Of a stretch of DNA of 61,919 bases, positions 24,441-32,746 are shown piece after piece (position 1 is the first letter of the stretch; the number at the start of each line of letters is the position of its first letter). Made by a program: the position numbers and the translations under genes. Under the pieces are notes generated by a model, which was given only the letters and a program-made list of their open reading frames with translations, did no database searches and was not told the DNA's origin. This DNA comes from Gemmatimonadota bacterium. GTDB taxonomy: Bacteria > Gemmatimonadota > Gemmatimonadetes > Gemmatimonadales > GWC2-71-9. The DNA lies in the NCBI GenBank assembly GCA_003221005.1, contig QHTZ01000070.1, positions 1 to 61,919 of the forward strand. The letters are read 5' to 3'.

Positions 24441-25165
24441 AGCTCGCGTTCTTCGGGAACGGGCGCATGGGGCGCGCCGTCGTCGAGCGGGCCCGCGACG
24501 CCGGTCACGACGTCGGCGTCGTGGTGACATCGCGGGACGCGAAGGCCAGCGGGGACGAGCTCGCGGCGAAGCTGCGGGGCCACGACGCTGCGATCGACTT
24601 CTCCGTCGCCGCTGCCGTGCTGACGCACGTGGCGGCGTGCGCGCGGGCGGGGGTGCCGCTCGTGGAGGGCACGACGGGTTGGCAGGGGCAGGAAGCAGAG
24701 GCGCGGCGCCTGGTCGAGGAACGGGGGGGCGCCATGGTGTACGGGGCAAACTTCTCTTTAGGTGTGAACCTGTTTTATCGGCTGGTGGACCGCGCCGGGC
24801 AGCTGTACCGCGGCCTGCCAGCGTACGAGGCGTATATAGAAGAGGCGCACCACGCCAAGAAGCGCGACGCCCCGTCGGGCACGGCCCTCGAGCTGCGCCG
24901 GCTGCTGGCGCAACGGCTCGGCCGTGAGGTGCCGGTGGCCAGCACGCGCGCAGGCCATATTCCGGGCGTGCACCGGGTGGGCTTCGACTCCGCGGCGGAC
25001 GAGATCCTCTTGATTCACACCGCCCGCTCGCGCGACGGTTTCGCGGCGGGGGCGCTCGCCGCCGCCCGCTGGCTCGCCAGCCCCGGGAGTGGGAAACGCG
25101 GCGTGCACGCCTTCGGCGACGTGCTGGATGATATCCTGGAGATGGAAAGGACGGGCAAGCCATGA
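24437..25165 (+). CDS. dapB: 4-hydroxy-tetrahydrodipicolinate reductase
   Basis: About 242 aa NAD(P)H-dependent reductase of the DAP pathway. The nucleotide-binding loop FFGNGRMGRAV and the family signature EAHHAKKRDAPSGTAL, with catalytic His/Lys, are present. It starts at GTG 24437, overlapping the upstream stop by 4 nt, and its own stop overlaps the dapA start, so translation is coupled through the operon. Confidence 0.94.
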   Translation: MKLAFFGNGRMGRAVVERARDAGHDVGVVVTSRDAKASGDELAAKLRGHDAAIDFSVAAAVLTHVAACARAGVPLVEGTTGWQGQEAEARRLVEERGGAMVYGANFSLGVNLFYRLVDRAGQLYRGLPAYEAYIEEAHHAKKRDAPSGTALELRRLLAQRLGREVPVASTRAGHIPGVHRVGFDSAADEILLIHTARSRDGFAAGALAAARWLASPGSGKRGVHAFGDVLDDILEMERTGKP

Positions 25166-26085
25166 CCATGCGCACAGACTGGCTCCGGGGGTGCGGGACG
25201 GCGCTCGTCACGCCGTTCGCGGCGGACGGGAGGGTGGACGAGGCGCGCATGCGCGCGCTGGTGGAGCGACAGCTCGCCGGAGGAGTGAAGCTGCTCGTCC
25301 CCTGCGGCACGACCGGCGAAGCGATGACGATGACGCCGGAGGAGCAGACGCGCGTCATGCGGATCGCGGTCGAGACGGCGCGCGGCCGCGCGCGCGTACT
25401 CGCCGGGGTGGGGAGCAATTCGACGGCGGTGACGGTCGAGCGGGCGCGGGCCGCGCGGGCGGCTGGCGTGGACGGCGTGCTGGTGGTCGCGCCGTATTAC
25501 AACAAACCGACCCAGGCGGGGCTCATCGCGCACTTCAAGGCTGTGGCGGATGGAGTGGCGGGGCTGCCCGTCGTGCTCTATAACGTCCCCGGCCGCACGT
25601 CCTCCAACATCCAGGCGCCGACGGTCCTGACGCTGGCGCGCGAGGTAGAGACGATCGCCGGTATCAAGGAGGCCTCGAACGACCTCACCCAGATCATGGC
25701 GATTCTGCGCGAGCGCCCGCAGGGATTCAGGGTGCTCTCAGGCGACGACGCGGTGACCCTCCCGCTCATCGCGCTCGGTGCGGACGGGATCATCTCGGTG
25801 GTCTCGAACGAGGTGCCCGATTTGATGGCCCGGATGGCCGAGCTCGCGTTGCAGGGAAACTGGACAGCGGCCCGCGAGCTGCACTACAGGCTGCTGCCGC
25901 TCATGGAGGCGAACTTCATCGAGTCCAACCCTGGGCCGGTGAAGGCGGCGATGGCGCTCATGGGGCTGCTCGAGGACCAGCTGCGGCTGCCGCTGGTGCC
26001 GGTGCAGGAGAAGACGCGAGCGCGCCTGCGGGAAGTGCTCCAGGAGCTCGGGGTACTCCAGCGGCCGGCCCATGTCGCTGCGTGA
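25162..26085 (+). CDS. dapA: 4-hydroxy-tetrahydrodipicolinate synthase
   Basis: 307 aa class I aldolase condensing pyruvate with aspartate semialdehyde, the committed lysine-branch step. [11 protein letters not shown], the catalytic Tyr in APYYNKPTQ and the Schiff-base Lys in [10 protein letters not shown] are visible. ATG 25162 overlaps dapB by 4 nt; an alternative ATG lies 6 nt downstream. The gene end overlaps dapD by 14 nt. Confidence 0.96.
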   Translation: MTMRTDWLRGCGTALVTPFAADGRVDEARMRALVERQLAGGVKLLVPCGTTGEAMTMTPEEQTRVMRIAVETARGRARVLAGVGSNSTAVTVERARAARAAGVDGVLVVAPYYNKPTQAGLIAHFKAVADGVAGLPVVLYNVPGRTSSNIQAPTVLTLAREVETIAGIKEASNDLTQIMAILRERPQGFRVLSGDDAVTLPLIALGADGIISVVSNEVPDLMARMAELALQGNWTAARELHYRLLPLMEANFIESNPGPVKAAMALMGLLEDQLRLPLVPVQEKTRARLREVLQELGVLQRPAHVAA

Positions 26086-26908
26086 GCGAATCGAGGCGCT
26101 CGCCGCCGCCACCCGGAGCAGTTACGGGGACGGCGAGCGGACGACGTTCGCCGAATTTCGCGCGGCGCTCTCTTCCGGCGCAGTGCGGGCCGCCGAGCGG
26201 GGGAAGGATGGCGCCTGGCGCGCCAACGCATGGGTCAAGCAGGGCATCCTGCTCGGCTTCCGTATGGGCGCGCTCACCGACCTCTCGGTGGACGGCACGT
26301 TCCGGTTCTTCGACAAGGACACATTCCCGGTCCGCGGCACCACGGTCGCCGACCGGGTGCGGATCGTTCCCGGAGGCTCGACCATCCGCGACGGGGCGTA
26401 CGTGGCGCCCGGCGTCGTGTGCATGCCCCCGATGTACGTGAACGTGGGCGCCTACGTGGATGAGGGGACGCTGATCGACAGCCATGCGCTCGTCGGCTCG
26501 TGCGCGCAGATCGGGCGGCGGGTGCATCTCTCGGCTGCGGCGCAGATCGGCGGCGTGCTCGAGCCCGTGGGCGCGCTCCCCGTGATCATCGAGGATGACG
26601 TGCTGGTGGGCGGCAACTGCGGCGTGTACGAAGGGACGATCGTGCGGGAGCGCGCCGTTCTCGCCCCCGGCACGATCCTCACGGGTTCGACACCCGTCTA
26701 CGACCTGGCGCGCGAGCGGGTGTACCGGAGGCCCAGCGCCGGCGGCGTTCTCGAGATCCCGGCGGGGGCGGTCGTAGTGCCCGGGGCCCGCGCGGCGAAG
26801 GGCACACTCGCGAATGCGGAGGGCTTGTCGCTGTACGCGCCGGTGATCGTGAAATACCGGGACGAGCGCACCGACGCGGCGACCCTGCTCGAGGAGGCGC
26901 TGCGGTGA
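26072..26908 (+). CDS. dapD: tetrahydrodipicolinate N-succinyltransferase
   Basis: 278 aa left-handed beta-helix acyltransferase. The hexapeptide-rich middle ([45 protein letters not shown]) is typical of DapD and shows that the organism uses the succinylase variant of the DAP pathway, in agreement with the fused DapE domain and the following aminotransferase. It lies inside the operon with overlaps on both sides. Confidence 0.94.
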   Translation: MSLRERIEALAAATRSSYGDGERTTFAEFRAALSSGAVRAAERGKDGAWRANAWVKQGILLGFRMGALTDLSVDGTFRFFDKDTFPVRGTTVADRVRIVPGGSTIRDGAYVAPGVVCMPPMYVNVGAYVDEGTLIDSHALVGSCAQIGRRVHLSAAAQIGGVLEPVGALPVIIEDDVLVGGNCGVYEGTIVRERAVLAPGTILTGSTPVYDLARERVYRRPSAGGVLEIPAGAVVVPGARAAKGTLANAEGLSLYAPVIVKYRDERTDAATLLEEALR

Positions 26909-28065
26909 GCGGGTTCCAGCCGGCGCGGCGGCTGCGCGGCATCGAGAAGACGGCGATCCGCGAGTTCTTCGACCGCGCTCCCGCGGGGAGCATCAACCTG
27001 GGCCTCGGCGAGCCCGATCTCCCGACGCCCGACGTCGTGCGCCAGGCCGCGGTCCGCGCGATTCAGGACGAGCGGAACGGCTACACGACGCACGCGGGCC
27101 TCGTCGCACTGCGGGAGCGGGTGGCCGGCGAGTATCCATCGCTGGGCGCTGGACCCGACCGTGTGATCATTACCGCGGGCTCGCAGGAGGCGCTCTACCT
27201 CGCCCTCACGACGCTCGTGGACGACGGCGACGAGGTGCTCCTCCCGGACCCGGGGTTCGTCGCCTATCCGACCATCGTACGGATGGCGGGTGGCCGGCCG
27301 GTGTTCTACCGCCTGCCCGCGGCGGGTGACTTCGAGCTGGACTTGGACGACTTCCGCAAGAAAGTTTCGCGGCGCACGAAGGTGGTCGTGTGCATCAGCC
27401 CCTCGAACCCGACCGGGCGCGCGCTCACGGCGCGGGATCTCGAGGGGATGGCCCGGGCGCTCGAAGGCAGCGGTGCCCTCGTCGTGAGTGATGAGATCTA
27501 CCGGGAGCTCTACTTCGGGGACGCGCGCCCCCCCTCGATCGCCGACCATTATCGGGGCACGGTCGTCATGAGCGGGCTATCGAAATCGATGAGCATGACG
27601 GGCTGGAGGCTCGGATGGCTGTGCGGCCCGCCGGAGGTGGTGCGCAGCGCGCTTGTCTTGCACGGCTACGTGACGACGTGCGCCTCCACGATCTCGCAGA
27701 AGGCGGCGCTCGCGGCATGGACGCCGGAGGCGGGGGCGGCCCGGGAGGCCATGCGCGGCACGTTCCGCAGGCGGCGTGACCATCTGCTCGAGCTCGTTGG
27801 CCGGACGCTGGGCCTGCGGGCAGTCAAGCCAGATGGCGCGTTCTACACGATGGTGGACGTCGCGCCCTACGGCGCGTCGCAGCGCGTCGCAGAGACGTTA
27901 CTCGAGCACCGAGTGATCACGGTGCCGGGCGCGACGTTCGGCTCGGAAGCCGAGGGGTTTTTGCGGCTCTCCTTCTGTGCGGAGGAGGGCGCGCTCACGG
28001 AAGGCGTGCGTCGCATCGCGGCGGCGCTCGCCCAGCTGAAGCCGCGTCAGGAGCTGCCGGTATGA
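26905..28065 (+). CDS. dapC: class I/II PLP aminotransferase, probable succinyl-DAP aminotransferase
   Basis: 386 aa fold-type I aminotransferase. Conserved NPTG in [10 protein letters not shown], the PLP-phosphate/Lys motif [15 protein letters not shown] and the carboxylate Arg near the C-terminus (FLRLSFC) are present. The position between dapD and asd points to the N-succinyl-2-amino-6-ketopimelate step, but aminotransferase specificity cannot be read from sequence. It begins at a GTG overlapping dapD by 4 nt. Confidence 0.8.
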   Translation: MSGFQPARRLRGIEKTAIREFFDRAPAGSINLGLGEPDLPTPDVVRQAAVRAIQDERNGYTTHAGLVALRERVAGEYPSLGAGPDRVIITAGSQEALYLALTTLVDDGDEVLLPDPGFVAYPTIVRMAGGRPVFYRLPAAGDFELDLDDFRKKVSRRTKVVVCISPSNPTGRALTARDLEGMARALEGSGALVVSDEIYRELYFGDARPPSIADHYRGTVVMSGLSKSMSMTGWRLGWLCGPPEVVRSALVLHGYVTTCASTISQKAALAAWTPEAGAAREAMRGTFRRRRDHLLELVGRTLGLRAVKPDGAFYTMVDVAPYGASQRVAETLLEHRVITVPGATFGSEAEGFLRLSFCAEEGALTEGVRRIAAALAQLKPRQELPV

Positions 28066-29105
28066 CGAAGCAGATCCGGGTGGGCATTCTCGGCGCCACA
28101 GGGACGGTGGGACAGCGCTTCGTGCAAATGCTCGAGGGACACCCGCAGTTCAAGGTGACGGCGTTGGCCGCCTCCGACCGCTCTGTGGGGAAGACGTACG
28201 CCGAGGCGTGTCCATGGCGGCTGCCAGGCGAGATGCCCTCGAGCGTGCGCGCGCTCGCACTTCAGCCACCCCGGCCGCCGCTCGACTGTGACGTGATCTT
28301 CTCGAGTCTTCCTGGAGACGTGGCCCGGGAAGCTGAGGGTTGCTTCGCCGCCGCGGATTTTCCCGTTATTACCAATTCGTCATCGTATCGGATGGACGCG
28401 GACGTCCCGCTGCTCGTGCCGGAGGTGAACGCCGAGCACCTGGGCATGCTCGACGGCCGCAAGGAGCAGGGCTTCATCGTCACCAACCCCAACTGCTCGG
28501 CGATCGGCATCGCGCTCGCGCTCGCGCCGCTGCATCGAGCATTCGGCGTCGAAGCCTGCGTGGTGACGACGCTGCAAGCGATCTCGGGCGCGGGCTATCC
28601 CGGCGTCTCCGCGATGGACATCACGGACAACGTCTTCCCGTTCATCGCGAGCGAGGAAGAGAAGATCGAGCGCGAGACGCAGAAGATCCTCGGCACCCTG
28701 CGCGGCGGCGCGATTGAGCCGGCGCCGTTCCCCCTCAGCGCGCAGTGCCACCGCGTGAATGTGCAGGACGGCCACCTCGCGGCGATTCGGGTCAAGCTCG
28801 CCCGGAAGGCGGATATCGCGGCGGTGCGCGCGGCGTTCGCGGCGTTCACGGGCGTCCCCCAGCAGCTCAAGCTGCACACGGCGCCGGAGCGGCCGATCGT
28901 GGTGCGAGACGAGCCCGACCGCCCGCAGCCGCGGCTCGATCGGGACGCAGGAGGCGGGATGAGCGTCACCGTGGGGCGGCTGTTCCCGGATCGGGTGCTC
29001 GACTACCGCTTCGTGGTGCTGAGTCACAACACGATTCGGGGTGCGGCGGGAGCGGCGATTTTGAATGCCGAGCTGCTGGCGGCGAGGGGGTACGTCAGAA
29101 GCTAG
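28062..29105 (+). CDS. asd: aspartate-semialdehyde dehydrogenase (archaeal/fungal-like subtype)
   Basis: 347 aa enzyme reducing aspartyl phosphate to aspartate semialdehyde, which feeds dapA and the homoserine branch. The nucleotide loop VGILGATGTVGQRFV, catalytic Cys in NPNCSAIG and catalytic His in AQCHRVNV are present. The spacing and the segment SEEEKIERETQKILG fit the archaeal/yeast-like ASD subgroup better than the proteobacterial one. It is last in the operon. A 28-nt stretch near its end (29048-29075) is duplicated at 32712-32739. Confidence 0.93.
   Translation: MTKQIRVGILGATGTVGQRFVQMLEGHPQFKVTALAASDRSVGKTYAEACPWRLPGEMPSSVRALALQPPRPPLDCDVIFSSLPGDVAREAEGCFAAADFPVITNSSSYRMDADVPLLVPEVNAEHLGMLDGRKEQGFIVTNPNCSAIGIALALAPLHRAFGVEACVVTTLQAISGAGYPGVSAMDITDNVFPFIASEEEKIERETQKILGTLRGGAIEPAPFPLSAQCHRVNVQDGHLAAIRVKLARKADIAAVRAAFAAFTGVPQQLKLHTAPERPIVVRDEPDRPQPRLDRDAGGGMSVTVGRLFPDRVLDYRFVVLSHNTIRGAAGAAILNAELLAARGYVRS
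29048..29075 (+). repeat. direct repeat, copy A (inside asd 3' end)
   Basis: A 28-nt stretch beginning GGGAGCGGCGATT matches 32712-32739 with a single T/C difference at 29061. It encodes the GAAILNAEL segment of asd. Confidence 0.85.
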
Positions 29106-29170
29106 TTCTCCGCCTTCGCCCAACTCGCAACAAAACTGTAGCGTGGTTGCCAGCACCTGTTGCCGGTCGC

Positions 29171-29199
29171 TTGCCCCACCGTGTGGCGGGACATAGTGT
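29171..29199 (+). promoter_or_regulatory. predicted promoter of the Ser/Thr kinase gene
   Basis: TTGCCC (29171-29176), 17-nt spacer, TAGTGT (29194-29199), about 30 nt upstream of the GTG start. A CGTGGTTGCCA motif lies at 29142-29152. Confidence 0.35.
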
Positions 29200-29228
29200 A
29201 GGCGGGTCCCCAACGGAACTCGGCGTCT

Positions 29229-32183
29229 GTGCCCGCGCATCTTGAGGGCCTCAGGATCGCCCTCGCCGACCGGTACATGGTTGAGCGCGAACTCGGCCAT
29301 GGCGGAAATGCGGTCGTCTATCTCGCCCGAGATCTCAGACACCCCCGGCAGGTCGCCATCAAGGTGCTCTCACCGGAGCTAGCGCAGTCGGTCCAGACGG
29401 AACGGTTTCTCCGGGAAATCGAGATCGCGGCGGGGCTCACCCACCCAAACATCCTCCCGCTCTACGACTCGGGCGAGGCGGATGGCTTCCTCTACTACGT
29501 CATGCCCTATGTTGAAGGTGCGTCGCTGCGCATTCGTCTGATCCGCGAACGGCAACTCTCGCTCGACGAGGCGCTGCAGCTTGCCGGCGAGGTAGCAGAC
29601 GCGCTCAGCTACGCCCACAGCCATGACGTGATCCACCGCGACATCAAGCCGGAGAACATCCTCCTGAGCAGCGGTCATGCGTTGGTTGCCGACTTTGGGA
29701 TCGCGCGAGCGATTACCGCAGCCGGCGGCGATCGGTTGACCCAGACCGGGCTCATCGTCGGTACCCCTGGGTACATGAGCCCGGAGCAGGCGGCGGGCAG
29801 TGAGCAGCTGGATGGCCGGAGCGACATCTATAGCCTCGCTTGCGTGCTGTACGAGATGCTGGGCGGTGAGCCGCCGTATACCGGTCCGACACCGCAGGCC
29901 ATCCTCGCGCGGCAGCTCGTCGGCGAGATCCGCTCGCTCGTTCCGCTGCGCTCTAGCGTGACACCGCGGTTCGATCGAGTGATCCGCCGCGCGCTTGCCC
30001 CCGCGCCTGCCGACCGGTACCCGACCGCGCAGGCGTTCGCCGCGGCGGTCGCGGACGCCCAGCGCCCTGCGCAATGGGGTCTTCGGGTCCCGCGCCGTGG
30101 GGCGCTAGCGGGTGCAGTCGCGGTGGGCTTCGTGCTCGCGGGCCTCTGGCTCGGGATGCGATCCCTGGGCGGCGGCGTTCGGGACCCCCGGCTTGGGCTC
30201 GCGGTTTTTCCGTTCCGGGCGTCGAGCCCTGGTGCGCGAGACTGGTCCGAAGCGCTGCCCGACCTGCTGGCAACCGCCCTCGAGGGGACCCCGGGCGTCC
30301 GCGTGGCCGACCCGTGGTCGCTGTGGCGTCCCCTGCGGCCGTCGCGCGGAGCGGTCGCGGAGAGTCCCGACCGGGTCGATGCCGAGCGCCTGGCAGCGCG
30401 AGCCGGTGCGGGGCGCTTCGTGCTCGGGTCGGTCACGCAGGTGGGCGGCCGGCTTGAGCTGAACGTCCGCGTCTACCGCGCTGGCTTAGTGGAATCGCTG
30501 CACCCGTTCGCCGCCACGGCGCCGGCGGAGAGCCTCGCAACACTGGTCCAGCGAGTAGCGGTGGAGATCGTAACCCGCGTGTGGGAGCGTGAGCGGATTC
30601 CCGGCGTCCCGCGCATCGAAAGCTATGCGACCCGCTCGGTGGACGCCCTCAAGGCGTATCTCCAGGCTAAACAAGCGATGCGCCGCGGGCTCGTGGACTC
30701 GGCGGAAGCGGCGATCGATCGCGCCCTCGCGCTCGATTCGACGTTCTCGCTCGCCCTTGTTGAGGCGACGCGCATCAAGTCATGGGCGCAGCACATACGA
30801 GGGCAGCCGTACGCCGGGCTCTTGGAGCTCGCCCAGCGCGCCGTCCGCTACAGCGACTCGCTCGACGAGCGCAATCGACTACGGGCCCGAGCGATGCTTG
30901 CGTCCGTTCGCACCGATGGGGTCGCGACTGCGGAGGCTCTCGGGCGCATCCTGCAGCGCGACAGCACTGATCTCGAGGCATGGGAGCTCCTCGCCTACTG
31001 CGACCTCGTCTATGGCTGGCAGTATGGTGAAGGAGCGCCGGAGGCCGAGGTCGCGAACGAGCATGTCCTGGTCCTCGATTCGACCGATGCGCCGGCGCTC
31101 GCGCGTGCCGCCCATCTCGCCGCGTCCAGCGAGGACGCCGGCCGCGTGCGCCGAGAAATCGAGCGGTTGAGCCGTGCCGACACCACGAACAGCCTCGTGC
31201 GCGGGGGGCTGTGGAGTTTACGCGCGCTGGCCGCGAGCGACGCGGACTTTCCCACGTTTGCTGACAAGGTCTCCGGGACACCTCCCGCGGAGTGGATACA
31301 GGTGCTGCGCGAGCTGCGTGCCCATCGGCCCGACCGCGCGGAGCTGCTGCTCGACCGGGTGCGCCGGGCGGCAGGCCCTGGGTTCCCGACCCGGGTGGCG
31401 ATCGGCGCCTCTGCGCAGGTTGCCGTCGCCGAGGGGCGGCTGCGGCAGGTGGACTCGGCCCTGCGAGCGGGGGCATACCGGGAGAACCCCGGATTCGAGC
31501 GGCGGCTGGACTGGTTCCTCCTCGCGTCTGCGATTGCGGGAATCTCGGACAGCGACGTGACTCGGCGGGCTGTCGCGTCGCTAACGGACTACGTGCGCCC
31601 CGAGTCCGCGCTCGCGCACCTCGAGAGTCGTCCGGTCGTCTTCATGGGCTGGGCGGTCGCAGCGTACCACGCCATGTTCGGGGACACCAGCCTCGCGCGC
31701 CGATGGTACCAGGCGTTCGCCACGTTGCCCGCGGGGAGCATGCCGTGGGACTACCGCGGTTCGCTGCGCGGCGATATCGCCGCTCGGCTGGCGGTGCGTC
31801 GCGGCGATCCGCGAGGTGCACTACCGTCGGCTCAACGAGCGTACCGACTCTGGGAAGACCACGACCAGAGTCAACTCGAGGGCCAGCCTGAGCCCGCGAT
31901 GCGGTTGCATCTGGCGTTGCTGCTTCGGATGACGGGTCGACCAGACAGCGCCGCGGCGCTGCTGCGTTCGCTCGTGCCGCCGACGACGTGGATGGGGTTC
32001 ATCACGGCACGCGCGTCTCTCGAGCTGGGAGAGATCGCCGCGGATCGGGGGGACCTCGCGGCGGCGATCCACTACTACCGTGGAGCGCTGGCGCTGTGGG
32101 AGCGGGGCGGACCCGAGGTGGCGGAATGGCGCCGGCGGGCCCAGGCGGCGCTGCGGCGCGTCGTACAGGAGCCGGGAGACTGA
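29229..32183 (+). CDS. membrane-anchored Ser/Thr protein kinase with C-terminal sensor/TPR-like region
   Basis: 984 aa. The N-terminal Hanks-type kinase has a glycine loop (LGHGGNAVVY), VAIKVL lysine, HRDIKPEN with Asp138, DFG Asp155 and GTPGYMSPEQ. A membrane helix around residues 285-310 follows. Beyond it come a TolB-like alpha/beta segment and a long Ala/Leu/Arg helical region with tetratricopeptide-like repeats to the C-terminus, probably outside the cytoplasm. The start is GTG 29229, at the usual distance from the conserved LRIALADRYMVERELG. This layout is frequent in Gemmatimonadota. Target and signal are unknown. Confidence 0.9.
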   Translation: MPAHLEGLRIALADRYMVERELGHGGNAVVYLARDLRHPRQVAIKVLSPELAQSVQTERFLREIEIAAGLTHPNILPLYDSGEADGFLYYVMPYVEGASLRIRLIRERQLSLDEALQLAGEVADALSYAHSHDVIHRDIKPENILLSSGHALVADFGIARAITAAGGDRLTQTGLIVGTPGYMSPEQAAGSEQLDGRSDIYSLACVLYEMLGGEPPYTGPTPQAILARQLVGEIRSLVPLRSSVTPRFDRVIRRALAPAPADRYPTAQAFAAAVADAQRPAQWGLRVPRRGALAGAVAVGFVLAGLWLGMRSLGGGVRDPRLGLAVFPFRASSPGARDWSEALPDLLATALEGTPGVRVADPWSLWRPLRPSRGAVAESPDRVDAERLAARAGAGRFVLGSVTQVGGRLELNVRVYRAGLVESLHPFAATAPAESLATLVQRVAVEIVTRVWERERIPGVPRIESYATRSVDALKAYLQAKQAMRRGLVDSAEAAIDRALALDSTFSLALVEATRIKSWAQHIRGQPYAGLLELAQRAVRYSDSLDERNRLRARAMLASVRTDGVATAEALGRILQRDSTDLEAWELLAYCDLVYGWQYGEGAPEAEVANEHVLVLDSTDAPALARAAHLAASSEDAGRVRREIERLSRADTTNSLVRGGLWSLRALAASDADFPTFADKVSGTPPAEWIQVLRELRAHRPDRAELLLDRVRRAAGPGFPTRVAIGASAQVAVAEGRLRQVDSALRAGAYRENPGFERRLDWFLLASAIAGISDSDVTRRAVASLTDYVRPESALAHLESRPVVFMGWAVAAYHAMFGDTSLARRWYQAFATLPAGSMPWDYRGSLRGDIAARLAVRRGDPRGALPSAQRAYRLWEDHDQSQLEGQPEPAMRLHLALLLRMTGRPDSAAALLRSLVPPTTWMGFITARASLELGEIAADRGDLAAAIHYYRGALALWERGGPEVAEWRRRAQAALRRVVQEPGD

Positions 32184-32188
32184 GTCAC

Positions 32189-32668
32189 CTATCGGTCGGG
32201 GCCGTCCGGCCTCCCGCCGGCCTGGTCTCTCGCACTCACGCGGGACACCTTTACGATCGACCACCCGAGGTCGCTGACCATCTGCACGAGCTTCGCGAGC
32301 TGCTGGAAGTCCGCCGGCTTCGTCATGAAGGCATCTGCAGCCCGAGCGGCCAGACGCTCCTGCTCGCTATCGGATGCGGTGAGGACGACGACCGGAAGGT
32401 CCCGCAAGCCCGGATCCTTTCGGATGGACACGAGCACATCTCGCCCGTCCAGCTTTGGGAGATTGAGGTCGAGGAGAACCGGATCTGGGCGCGGGGCTTC
32501 CTGGTACGGGGCTTGGTGTCGCAGGAACGCCAGAGCCTCGACCCCGTCCCGCACGATCCAGATGCGGTTCTGTAATTTTGCGCGCTCGAGGCCCCGCAGC
32601 GTGAGTGCGATGTCCCCTTCGTTGTCCTCCACCAGGAGAATGGCGATGGGACTCGAGCCGCTGGCCAT
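32189..32668 (-). CDS. single-domain response regulator (Rcp1-like)
   Basis: About 159 aa receiver domain without output domain. Acidic pocket in ILLVEDNEGD, phospho-acceptor Asp in VLLDLNLPKLDG, Thr in VVVLTASD and Lys in FMTKPAD. The long VRDGVEALAFLRHQ-type alpha1-beta2 region resembles receivers that pair with phytochrome or hybrid kinases. ATG 32668 is chosen because it directly precedes the first receiver strand. It lies downstream of the hybrid histidine kinase on the same strand and converges with the Ser/Thr kinase 5 nt away. Confidence 0.9.
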   Translation of the reverse strand: MASGSSPIAILLVEDNEGDIALTLRGLERAKLQNRIWIVRDGVEALAFLRHQAPYQEAPRPDPVLLDLNLPKLDGRDVLVSIRKDPGLRDLPVVVLTASDSEQERLAARAADAFMTKPADFQQLAKLVQMVSDLGWSIVKVSRVSARDQAGGRPDGPDR

Positions 32669-32711
32669 GTCACCGATATTAGAGCGTCCGAATCGGAGTC
32701 TCAAGATCCAG

Positions 32712-32739
32712 GGGAGCGGCGATTCTGAATGCCGAGCTG
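32712..32739 (+). repeat. direct repeat, copy B (intergenic)
   Basis: A 28-nt near-identical copy of the asd 3' segment, in the same orientation, in the 78-nt gap between the response regulator and histidine kinase genes. It is the outer boundary of the kinase/regulator block. Confidence 0.85.
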
Positions 32740-32746
32740 GGGGTTC

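Noticed and set aside
23538-25418. Long open frame on the - strand opposite dapE, dapB and dapA
   Set aside because: Low-complexity Arg/Pro/Ala translation without motifs; the plus strand is fully explained by conserved enzymes.
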